A DNA stretch of 9,649 nucleotides, taken from positions 1-9,649 of the forward strand of contig JAICLM010000068.1 in the NCBI GenBank assembly GCA_025927435.1, read 5' to 3'. Each line of letters begins with the position of its first letter. The stretch's first letter is position 1. Position numbers and translations under genes: made by a program. The stretch comes from Thermoleophilia bacterium. Lineage in GTDB: Bacteria > Actinomycetota > Thermoleophilia > Gaiellales > Gaiellaceae. Positions 1 to 7,713 of the stretch are shown here, piece after piece. The notes under the pieces are model-generated. The model was not told where the DNA came from, ran no database searches, and saw only the letters and a program-made list of their open reading frames with translations.

Positions 1-11
1 CCTGGTGGGTG

Positions 12-52
12 AACGGAAGGCGCATGCACGGGAATCCTGCGCTTCTTCCGTT
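12..52. terminator. Imperfect 13-bp inverted repeat, candidate terminator
   Basis: An outer 8-bp perfect stem (AACGGAAG at 12-19 with CTTCCGTT at 45-52) continues into an inner 5-bp stem (GCGCA at 20-24 with TGCGC at 38-42). A two-base bulge (43-44) separates them and the loop is 13 nt (25-37). It starts about 95 bases after the stop of the last importer gene. It could end that operon, or a convergent plus-strand gene lying left of the window. There is no poly-U tail on either strand, so the terminator call is inference. Confidence 0.4.
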
Positions 53-95
53 GCGACAGCACCAGGAGATCGTCATCGCAGCCGGGCGGCCGCCG

Positions 96-114
96 ACGAC
101 GGTTCCAGCGTCGT
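96..114. repeat. Short 6-bp inverted repeat
   Basis: ACGACG (96-101) and CGTCGT (109-114) form a perfect 6-bp stem around a 7-nt loop, about 33 bases after the importer stop. It could be a minor part of 3'-end processing, but a stem this short is easily found by chance in sequence of this GC content. Confidence 0.2.
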
Positions 115-146
115 ACGACTTCCCCCCGGGCCTCTAGGGAGCCCTA

Positions 147-1322
147 CTACTGCTTCGCGTACGGCTTGCCGTCGGCCGCCGGGGCGACGGTGCGGCCGAT
201 CACCCCGGCGACGGCGACGAGCGTGAGCACGTACGGAAGGATCTGGAACAGCGTCGACGCCTGGGAGTTATAGACCTGGAGCTTGAGCGCGAGCGCGCTC
301 GAGAAGCCGAATAGCACAGCCGCGCCGAACGCACCGAACGGGCGCCAGTTGCCGAAGATCATCGCGGCGAGGGCGATGAAGCCGCGGCCGCTCGTCATGT
401 CGAAGATGAACGTCCCGTTCCCCTGAGGGCCCAGCGACAGGTAGACCCCGCCGATCGCGACGAGGAGCCCCGAGAGCACGACGCAGCCGTACCGGATCAG
501 GTACACGTTGATCCCTACGGTGTCCGCCGCGCGCGGGTGCTCGCCGCAGGCGCGGATGCGCAGCCCGATCGGCGTCTTGAACAGGACGATGTACGAGACG
601 ATCACGAGGAGAAAGCTCGCCCAGGTGAGGTAGCTGAGGTTCCCGAGAGGGTGGAAGTTCGGGACCGTCGAGACGCTGCCCACGACACGGCTGTTGTAGA
701 ACTGCTGGAAGAAGTAGCCGGTGATGCCGAGCGCGAGGAAGTTGACCGCCGTACCGCCGACGATCTGATCGGCGCGGAGGTGAATCGCGAAGTACGCGTA
801 GACGAGCGCGAGCAGGCCGCCGGAGGCCATACCCACGAGGAGGCCGACGACCCACGTGCTCCCCTTGTCGGAGCCGTAGAGACCCCAGAACGCGCCCATC
901 AGCATCATCCCCTCGAGCCCGATGTTGATCACGCCGCTCCGCTCCGAGAACATGCCGGCGATCGCGCCGAAGACGAGCGGCGTCGCGAGCCCGAGCGACT
1001 GTTCGATCAGGGTCCGGTCGAAGACCGAGTGGAGGTTGTCGAGACCCGAGCGCGTCGCGAGGATCCCGAGGCCGATGCCGAGCAGGCCGCCGACGACTGC
1101 GCCGTAGCCGAGCCTCCGTCTGCCACGGGTCGCCGTCCAGATCCCGAGAGCGATTGCGACGATGCCGACGGCGATCGGCCACGTCGGCGAGCGTGCCTCG
1201 ATCGGGGGGATCGCAAGGAAGGCGGCGAACGCTCCGAGGCCGATCGCGACATAGCCCGTCGAAGCGGGATCGCGGAGCCGCTCGCTGACCGGGTTCTCCA
1301 GGCTCTGACCCCAGGCGCTCAT
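147..1322 (-). CDS. BMP/nucleoside-type ABC transporter permease, second subunit
   Basis: Inner-membrane permease (391 aa) of the branched-chain-amino-acid/ribose permease superfamily, in the subgroup that works with BMP lipoproteins (YufQ/NupQ-like). It should form the channel as a heterodimer with the other permease. Family hallmarks are FSERSGVINIGLEGMML at about 125-141 (the conserved SERSGVxNIGxEG core), RADQIVGGTAVNFLALGIT at about 183-201 and GEHPRAADTVGINV at about 260-273, the loop that likely contacts the ATPase. Many hydrophobic helices fill the rest. The N-terminal region of about 100 residues carries two or three extra helices (about 24-42, 49-66, 71-91) ahead of the family core, making it longer than the roughly 320 aa of the Bacillus type. 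The ATG overlaps the preceding stop as ATGA (1319-1322), with a GAAGG motif 7 nt upstream. The stop is TAG. The substrate is inferred from the family and neighbours. Confidence 0.92.
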   Translation of the reverse strand: MSAWGQSLENPVSERLRDPASTGYVAIGLGAFAAFLAIPPIEARSPTWPIAVGIVAIALGIWTATRGRRRLGYGAVVGGLLGIGLGILATRSGLDNLHSVFDRTLIEQSLGLATPLVFGAIAGMFSERSGVINIGLEGMMLMGAFWGLYGSDKGSTWVVGLLVGMASGGLLALVYAYFAIHLRADQIVGGTAVNFLALGITGYFFQQFYNSRVVGSVSTVPNFHPLGNLSYLTWASFLLVIVSYIVLFKTPIGLRIRACGEHPRAADTVGINVYLIRYGCVVLSGLLVAIGGVYLSLGPQGNGTFIFDMTSGRGFIALAAMIFGNWRPFGAFGAAVLFGFSSALALKLQVYNSQASTLFQILPYVLTLVAVAGVIGRTVAPAADGKPYAKQ

Positions 1323-2547
1323 GCCGCTGCCTTCACAGGAGCCCGCGCCGCCCGCCGCGGGCGCAGACGGCGACGCGAGTTCCAGACGTAGAGGATGAGG
1401 AGGTCGGCGCCGATGAACAGTACGACGAGGCCCTGGATGATGTACGTCAGGTTGGTCGCGAGCTCGGGTTGGATGACGTTCGAGCTGAGACCCTGGGTCG
1501 TCCCGTAGAGGAGGCCGCCGAAGAGCACGGCCCCCAGGAACGTGCCGACGGCCGTGTTGCGACCGAGCAGCGCCACGGCGATGCCGATGAAACCGACCTG
1601 GCTCACCTGGACGTCGAGCTGCCCGTAGTGGTAGAGGTAGCCGACCATGTCGAGGGCGCCCGCAAGGCCGGCGAACGCGCCCGAGATGGTCATCGCGCGG
1701 ATCAGGTTCTTCTTCACGTTGATGCCGCCGTAGGCGGCAGCGTCAGGGTTGAAGCCGACGGCGCGGACCTCGAAGCCGAGCGTCGTCCGGTTGATCAGCG
1801 CCCAGAAGACGACGAGCGCGGCGATCGCGATCAGAAAGCCGATGTCGAGGCCCTGGAAACCATGGGTACCCCAGATGACCGGCAGCTGCGCGCTACGCGC
1901 GACGTCGTTCGAGATCGGCACGGTCTGCCGCGTCGGGTCGGAGGTCTGCAACGGCCCGCCGTCGCCGAAGAGCCAGGACGCCATGTAGAACGCGATCCAG
2001 TTGAGCATGATCGTCGAGATCACCTCGTGCGCCCCGGTCGTCGCCTTCAGCACGCCGGCGATGCCCGCCCAGGCCGCACCGGCCAGCGTGGCGCCGACGA
2101 TCGTGATCAGGGCGTGCGGCAGCAGGCTCATGTCGGCGAAGCTGACGCCGAGCCAGTTCGCAACGACGAGCCCGACGAAGTACTGACCCTGGCCCCCGAT
2201 GTTGAACATGCCGCAGCGGAAGGCGAATGCGACGGCGAGGCCCGTGAGGATGAGCGTCGTCGACTGCAGCAGCGTCTGGGAGAGGTTGTAGGCGGCAGCT
2301 CCCTGGGTGCTGGTGGTCGGATGGAAGAACCAGTTCAGGCCGGCCCCGTTGAAGACGTCGCGGTAGGTATCGAGCGGGTTGTGGCCGGTCGCGAGCACGA
2401 CGAGGCCGCCGATCAGGAAGGCGAGGACGATCGTTGCCACCGGCACGGCGACGCCGCCGGCCCGCTGGCTGAGCGAAATCCGGGCGGCAAGGGTCCCGGT
2501 CGCCGCCGCCTCCTCGGGCGACTCGACCAGATCGCGCTTCGGCTCGC

Positions 2548-2551
<4 letters not shown>
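1319..2551 (-). CDS. BMP/nucleoside-type ABC transporter permease, first subunit
   Basis: Inner-membrane permease (410 aa), YufP/NupP-like partner of the 147-1322 product. The cytoplasmic N-terminus (about 1-32, charged) is followed by helix 1 at about 33-55, a periplasmic stretch, and then the family core. Visible motifs are FRCGMFNIGGQGQ at about 111-123, TGAHEVISTIMLNWIA at about 172-187 (the coupling loop region) and GFNPDAAAYGGINV at about 266-279. The C-terminus is a basic, Arg/Ala-rich tail. The GTG start is fixed by the GTGA overlap with the ATPase stop (2548-2551), with a GAGG motif about 9 nt upstream. The frame stays open far upstream, to about 4537, but that part is the antisense-like shadow of the ATPase gene in another frame. 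The coupled start agrees with the usual family length. The TGA stop overlaps the ATG of the second permease. Confidence 0.92.
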
Positions 2552-4074
<1,523 letters not shown>

Positions 4075-4098
4075 CGGGGCCGATGCTATCGCCCGTCA

Positions 4099-4129
4099 GC
4101 GGGAGGGCGAAATCGAACCGCCCTCCCGC
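4099..4129 (-). promoter_or_regulatory. Perfect 11-bp intercistronic hairpin
   Basis: GCGGGAGGGCG (4099-4109) is perfectly complementary to CGCCCTCCCGC (4119-4129), with a 9-nt loop. It lies in the 75-nt gap between the lipoprotein stop and the ATPase start, about 20 nt after the TAG. On the transcribed minus strand no U-run follows, so it is unlikely to be a full terminator. In binding-protein-dependent importers, such stem-loops commonly protect the 3' end of the lipoprotein message, or partly stop transcription, so that far more binding protein than membrane subunit is made. Applying that role here is inference. Confidence 0.65.
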
Positions 4130-4149
4130 CGTACCGGACGGAGATGTGG

Positions 4150-5184
4150 CTACTTGCTCAGCGTCGCCGGCGGCTTGAGCTTGCCGGAGATGATCTGCTG
4201 CTTGTAGTTGTTCATGAGATCCACCCACGCCTTCGGCACCTTCGGGCTGATCGTGCCCACGCCCACGCCGTCGTTCTTCAGGTTCAGGAGGATGTCGGTG
4301 CCACCAGGGAACTTGTTGTGGAACGACAGGTCGATCGCGTGTTCCACGCCGACATCGGTCTTCTTGGTGGCGCTCGTGAGGATGTTCTTCGCGACGCCGT
4401 ACTCGTCGGCATCCACCCCGATGCCCCACTTGCCGAGCTTGGACGCCTCCTTCAGCGCGCCGTCGCCGCAGCCGCCGGCGATCTGGAAGATCACCTCGGC
4501 CCCGGAACCGATCTCGTTCTGCGCCACGTTCGAGCACGCGGCCTCGTCGGTGAAGCTGTTCGAGTACTGGATCAGCGTCTTCGTGCCCGGAACCGCCTTG
4601 TTGGCGCAGTACTGGTAGCCCGCGATGTACGAGTCGACCGACGGGATCTTGATGCCGCCGACCGCGCCAATGATCTTCTTGCCCATCTGTTCGGCCTGCT
4701 TCGCCGCCAGTACGCCGACGAGACAGCCGCCTTCCTGGGTCGCGTACGTGATGCCGAGCTCGTTCTTCAAGCCTCCCACGGCGCTTGCCGAGTCGTCGGT
4801 GATCGCGAAGTCGACTTTCGGATACTGCTTCGCGTACTTCTTCATCGTGTCGCCGAGCAGGAACCCGGCAGCGATCACGAGATTCGCGCCCGCCCTGATT
4901 GCGGCGTTGTAGTTCGGCTGGTAGTCGCTGGACGAGTGCGAGACCTTTGAGATCGCGGTGATCCCGAGCTTGCTCGCCGAGTTGTTCAGCCCCTTGAGCT
5001 GGTTCTTGTTGAAGCCGTTGTCGTTGAAGCCGGCGATGTCGCTGATAAGGGCGGCCTTGAAGCTGCTCTTCTGCGTCGTCCCCGTGCTATCCCCTCCGCC
5101 GCCGCCGCCGCAGCCGGCCGCGACGAGCGCGACGGCCGCCGCAGCCGCAAACAGGACCACGAGCGTCCGTGTCCTCGATCTCAA
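4150..5184 (-). CDS. BMP-family substrate-binding lipoprotein (nucleoside importer)
   Basis: Extracytoplasmic solute-binding lipoprotein of the BmpA/PnrA/Med family (344 aa from the chosen start), which captures the ligand, probably a nucleoside, for the adjacent ABC complex. The N-terminus is RSRTR, then an Ala/Val-rich hydrophobic stretch, then AAGC with the lipidated Cys at 25, then a poly-Gly/Ser/Thr linker. The -3 position of the lipobox is Ala rather than Leu. The mature domain starts with ALISDIAGFNDNGFNKNQ (about 45-62), the counterpart of the family's GGxxDxSFNQ ligand loop, and has GVDADEYG at 256-263 where relatives have GVDxDQ. Four Cys (about 154, 193, 217, 239) could form disulfides. 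The TTG at 5184 is chosen because a perfect AAGGAGG lies 7 nt upstream and because it gives a compact signal peptide. The ATG at 5211 would add nine residues that are actually encoded by the ribosome-binding site. It is first in the importer operon. Confidence 0.93.
   Translation of the reverse strand: MRSRTRTLVVLFAAAAAVALVAAGCGGGGGGDSTGTTQKSSFKAALISDIAGFNDNGFNKNQLKGLNNSASKLGITAISKVSHSSSDYQPNYNAAIRAGANLVIAAGFLLGDTMKKYAKQYPKVDFAITDDSASAVGGLKNELGITYATQEGGCLVGVLAAKQAEQMGKKIIGAVGGIKIPSVDSYIAGYQYCANKAVPGTKTLIQYSNSFTDEAACSNVAQNEIGSGAEVIFQIAGGCGDGALKEASKLGKWGIGVDADEYGVAKNILTSATKKTDVGVEHAIDLSFHNKFPGGTDILLNLKNDGVGVGTISPKVPKAWVDLMNNYKQQIISGKLKPPATLSK
5096..5110. repeat. (CCG)5 trinucleotide run in the lipoprotein linker
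   Basis: Five tandem CCG units on the plus strand encode, on the minus strand, the glycine run right after the lipid-anchored Cys. Glycine-rich spacers here are common in actinobacterial lipoproteins. In-frame slippage would only change the tether length. Confidence 0.7.
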
Positions 5185-5191
5185 GATGTGC

Positions 5192-5198
5192 CCTCCTT
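5192..5198 (-). promoter_or_regulatory. Ribosome-binding site AAGGAGG deciding a TTG start
   Basis: CCTCCTT on the plus strand reads AAGGAGG on the minus strand, a full anti-16S match. It is separated by 7 nt from TTG (5184-5182). It is the best-placed ribosome-binding site in the window and lies inside the reading frame of the longer ATG candidate (5211), which argues that the ATG is not used. Confidence 0.8.
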
Positions 5199-5220
5199 GT
5201 TGTCTCCCCATGTTCTGCGT

Positions 5221-5257
5221 GACCGGCCCGATCCTAAGGCCTCGCGCGATATTAGAA
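5221..5257 (-). promoter_or_regulatory. Candidate promoter/operator of the importer operon
   Basis: In the roughly 100-nt gap between ftsK and the lipoprotein gene, the minus strand has TAGGAT (5236-5231), a good actinobacterial -10 (TAnnnT), in a locally AT-rich patch that also holds TTCTAATAT (5257-5249). No good -35 hexamer is seen at 16-18 nt spacing; CGTTCT is the weak candidate. Next to the -10 is an imperfect palindrome, GATCGGGCCGGTC on the minus strand (5233-5221), with one mismatch, placed where a repressor could act. A start near 5224 would leave a leader of about 40 nt. All of this is inference from motif and position. Confidence 0.35.
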
Positions 5258-5264
5258 CGGAGTG

Positions 5265-5277
5265 CGGCTGGGAGCCG
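5265..5277 (-). terminator. Short hairpin after ftsK
   Basis: CGGCT (5265-5269) pairs with AGCCG (5273-5277) around a GGG/CCC loop, 6 nt after the ftsK TAG. It is a 5-bp stem with no U-run, so at best a weak terminator. If ftsK transcription is not stopped here it would read into the importer operon. Confidence 0.25.
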
Positions 5278-5283
5278 GGGGAA

Positions 5284-7485
5284 CTACTCCGTCGCGGCGT
5301 ACGAGTGGTACTGGCTCTCGTCGACGAGCACGCGCCGCGGCTTCGAGCCTTCGTAGCCCGAGACGATGCCCCGCCGCTCCAGCATGTCGATCAGGCGGCC
5401 GGCGCGCGTGTAGCCGACCCGCAGGCGCCGCTGCAGGAGAGAGACGGACGCGGTCTGGGTCTGGACGACGATCTCGATCGCCTTGTCCAGGAGCGGATCG
5501 TCATCCGGGTCGAATTCGGCGTCCTCGAGATCTTCGCTCGACTCGGCAAACACCTCTGGAAGCTCGAGGTAGCTCTCGTCGAGCTCCTGCTCGCGCTGCC
5601 GCGTCTGCTCGACGACGAGCGCGATCTCCTCTTCCGACACGTACGCGCCCTGCACGCGCTGCAGACGCGAGGTGCCGAGGGGCTTGAAGAGCATGTCGCC
5701 CTGGCCGAGGAGCGACTCCGCGCCGCCCGAGTCGAGGATCACGCGCGAGTCCGTCTGCGACGAGACGGCGAACGCGATGCGCGAGGGGACGTTCGCCTTG
5801 ATCATCCCGGTGATCACGTCGACCGACGGGCGCTGCGTCGCGAGGACGAGGTGGATCCCGACGGCCCGGGACTTCTGAGCCAGCCGGATCACGGCGTCCT
5901 CTACCGCCTGCGGCGCCACCATCATCAGGTCGGCGAGCTCGTCGATCACCACGAGCACATACGGGAGCGTCGGCTCGCCCCGCTGGCGGAAGGCGCGGTT
6001 CGCCTCGTTCAGGCTGCGCGCGCGAACGGTCGCGAGCCGCTCGTAGCGGCGCTCCATCTCGGCGAGGCAATTTGCGAGGACGGCGCTCGCCTCCTTCGGG
6101 CTCGAGACCACGGGAGTGAGGAGATGCGGGACGGCCTCGAAGTGGCTGAGCTCGATCCGCTTCGGGTCGATCAGGATCAGGCGCACGTCGTCGGGCGTCG
6201 CGCGCAGGAGCACGGACGTGAGCAGGGTGTTGAGGCAGCCCGACTTGCCCGAGCCGGTCGTGCCGGCAATCAGCAAATGTGGCATCCGCGCGAGGTCGGT
6301 CCAGACAGCGGCGCCCGAGATGTCCTTCCCCAGCCAGACGGAGACCGGGCTCGCGGTCGCGGGCAGCGGCTCGAAGATGTCGCCGAGCGTGACGAGGTTC
6401 GGCGAGAGGTTCGGCAGCTCGACGCCGACCGCCTGCTTGCCGGGAATCGGCGCGAGGATCCGGATCTCGGTCGTGGCGAGCGCGTACGAGAGGTCGTCCT
6501 TGAGCGCCGCGACCTTGGAGACCTTCGTCCCCGGCGCGAGCTGGAGCTCGTAGCGCGTCACGCGCGGGCCGGAGATCTGGCCGATCACGGTCGCCTCGAC
6601 GCCGAAGTGCGCGAGGGTTTGCACGAGGAGCTCGGCAACGCGCGCTGCGGTCTCCCCCGAGTCGTCGCCGTGCTCCGGCGAGATGCGGAGGACGCCCGCG
6701 TCGGGCAGCCGGTACTCCGCATGCTCCGACGTAACCTCGTCGAAGAGCGTCGGCGGATCCTCGAGCAGCGCCGGCGGCTCGGTCTGGAGCGGAGCAGGCT
6801 GCGCGCCGGCGTGTGGCGGCAGTGCGCTCTCGCCCACCACGTCCGGGAACGCCGAGACCGCGTCGACCGGCGGGGGAAGCGAGGGCCGCATTGGTTGTGG
6901 CTCCGGCCAGTCTTCGGGGTCGGGCCGAGTCCGCCGAGACCGCGCTCGCCGTGCGGCGTCATGGAGGCCGCGTCCCGAGCGGCGAAGGATGGCGCCCAGG
7001 GAGGCGCCCGAGAGCAGAAGTGAGCCGACGAGCATCAGGAGGATGCCGAGCAGGAGCGAGCCGGTAGCGCCGATCGCGACCCCGACCGCCCCGCCCATCA
7101 GCTGGCCGAGATAGCCGCCCTGATCCTTGCCGAGCGAGACCATGAGGCCGCAGCCGAGCACGGCCAGGCCGGTGCGGAACGGCCGGACGTCGACGAGCGC
7201 GCTGCGCGTCACGACCAGCGCGCCGAGCACCGCGAGCACGATCGGCACGACGTACCTCGCGTCCCCGACGAGCCGGTGGAGGCCGTCGCCCAACCAGCCG
7301 CCGACGTAGCCCCCGTTCCAGCCGAGGTAGAGGACGGCGCCGAGGAAGAGCCCGAGCGCGACCGAGCCGAGACCCCAGAGCTCGGGGTGCTGGCTGCCGG
7401 CGCGCGCGCTGCGCTTCGTCCGCGTCTTCTTGACGCGGCTCGGGAGCTTCGGACGCAGCTTCGACTTCCGCTTGCGGCGCGGCAT
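5284..7485 (-). CDS. ftsK: FtsK/SpoIIIE-family DNA translocase
   Basis: Septum-anchored hexameric ATPase (733 aa) that pumps double-stranded DNA to clear the chromosome from the division site and helps dimer resolution. In order: a very basic N-terminus (1-30); about four membrane helices (about 38-59, 78-95, 105-117, 128-157); a short Pro-rich, acidic linker (about 185-265), far shorter than in long proteobacterial FtsK and similar to SpoIIIE; the alpha domain (about 275-380); the RecA-like motor with Walker A GTTGSGKS (408-415), LILIDPKRIEL (436-446) and Walker B VLVVIDELAD (510-519), and LATQRPSVDVITG (548-560); and a C-terminal winged-helix gamma domain (about 664-722) with RRLRVGYTRAGRLID (686-700), which reads polar DNA motifs. 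All parts look intact. The ATG is the only sensible start, without a clear ribosome-binding site. Its promoter must lie at or inside the plus-strand cyclase fragment upstream. The stop is TAG. Confidence 0.97.
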   Translation of the reverse strand: MPRRKRKSKLRPKLPSRVKKTRTKRSARAGSQHPELWGLGSVALGLFLGAVLYLGWNGGYVGGWLGDGLHRLVGDARYVVPIVLAVLGALVVTRSALVDVRPFRTGLAVLGCGLMVSLGKDQGGYLGQLMGGAVGVAIGATGSLLLGILLMLVGSLLLSGASLGAILRRSGRGLHDAARRARSRRTRPDPEDWPEPQPMRPSLPPPVDAVSAFPDVVGESALPPHAGAQPAPLQTEPPALLEDPPTLFDEVTSEHAEYRLPDAGVLRISPEHGDDSGETAARVAELLVQTLAHFGVEATVIGQISGPRVTRYELQLAPGTKVSKVAALKDDLSYALATTEIRILAPIPGKQAVGVELPNLSPNLVTLGDIFEPLPATASPVSVWLGKDISGAAVWTDLARMPHLLIAGTTGSGKSGCLNTLLTSVLLRATPDDVRLILIDPKRIELSHFEAVPHLLTPVVSSPKEASAVLANCLAEMERRYERLATVRARSLNEANRAFRQRGEPTLPYVLVVIDELADLMMVAPQAVEDAVIRLAQKSRAVGIHLVLATQRPSVDVITGMIKANVPSRIAFAVSSQTDSRVILDSGGAESLLGQGDMLFKPLGTSRLQRVQGAYVSEEEIALVVEQTRQREQELDESYLELPEVFAESSEDLEDAEFDPDDDPLLDKAIEIVVQTQTASVSLLQRRLRVGYTRAGRLIDMLERRGIVSGYEGSKPRRVLVDESQYHSYAATE

Positions 7486-7489
7486 GTGC

Positions 7490-7519
7490 TTGGTTTTCGC
7501 CCGCGGACGGGCCTATCCT
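7490..7519 (+). promoter_or_regulatory. Possible leaderless promoter for the cyclase fragment
   Basis: TTGGTT (7490-7495), an 18-nt spacer, and TATCCT (7514-7519, fitting TAnnnT) stand 8 nt before the ATG at 7528. That places the likely transcript start at or beside the start codon. No ribosome-binding site precedes this ATG, which would fit leaderless translation, common in actinobacteria. The match could be chance, since the 42-nt gap must also carry control signals of ftsK on the other strand. Confidence 0.25.
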
Positions 7520-7527
7520 CCGTCCCG

Positions 7528-7713
7528 ATGGCGCCGGAGAACATCGCCGTCCACACCGGCGCGCGAATCTCCTCGCTCGCCGGACCGGGCGAGGTGCTCG
7601 TCTCGCAAACGGTCAAGGATCTTGTCGCCGGCTCCGGCCTCGCCTTCGAGGATCGCGGCGTCCACGAGCTCAAGGGAATCCCCAGCGAGTGGCGGCTCTA
7701 CGCCGCCGTCTGA
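7528..7713 (+). pseudogene. C-terminal remnant of a class III adenylate/guanylate cyclase
   Basis: This 61-codon frame reads like the last stretch of an actinobacterial class III nucleotide cyclase domain. NIAVHTGARISSLAGPGEVL (5-24) is followed by VSQTVKDLVAGSGLAFEDRG, then the end motif HELKGIPSEWRLYAAV. In full cyclases this part follows the metal-binding aspartates and ends the catalytic fold. Here those aspartates and all earlier strands are missing. The VHTGAR segment matches the helix where cyclases usually have VNxAAR (Asn and Arg stabilise the transition state); Arg is kept and Asn is His. Upstream sequence in all frames is antisense ftsK, so the rest of the gene is not nearby. It cannot be an active cyclase. 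It is most likely a degraded fragment, with a small chance that the intact reading frame is still expressed. Its stop overlaps the converging dioxygenase-like gene by 16 nt. Confidence 0.75.

Larger units (their letters stand above)
1..146. other. Gene-free downstream flank of the importer operon
   Basis: No convincing coding sequence is seen here. The one open frame on the plus strand (about 5-226) is arginine-rich and low in complexity, runs into the antisense of the permease gene, and looks like a by-product of high GC. The stretch lies just after the stop of the second permease, so it should contain the 3' end of the importer transcript. It holds two inverted repeats, at 12-52 and 96-114, listed separately. 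Neither is followed by a T-run on the minus strand, as expected in high-GC actinobacteria where intrinsic terminators often lack one. Confidence 0.6.

Noticed and set aside
5185..5211. ATG at 5211 as the lipoprotein start
   Set aside because: The nine added residues are encoded by the ribosome-binding site and spacer of the better-placed TTG.
5188..7023. 611-codon open frame on the plus strand
   Set aside because: It is fully antisense to ftsK, is rich in Arg, Asp, Glu and His, and shows no recognisable domain. It is a typical mirror frame of a GC-rich gene.
7505..7525. GGACGG/CCGTCC inverted repeat between ftsK and the cyclase fragment
   Set aside because: A 6-bp stem in GC-rich DNA is weak evidence, and it overlaps the better-explained candidate promoter.
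7276..7527. Plus-strand frame joined upstream to the cyclase fragment, giving 145 aa
   Set aside because: The upstream part is antisense to the ftsK N-terminus and lacks cyclase features. Cyclase similarity begins only at about 7530.
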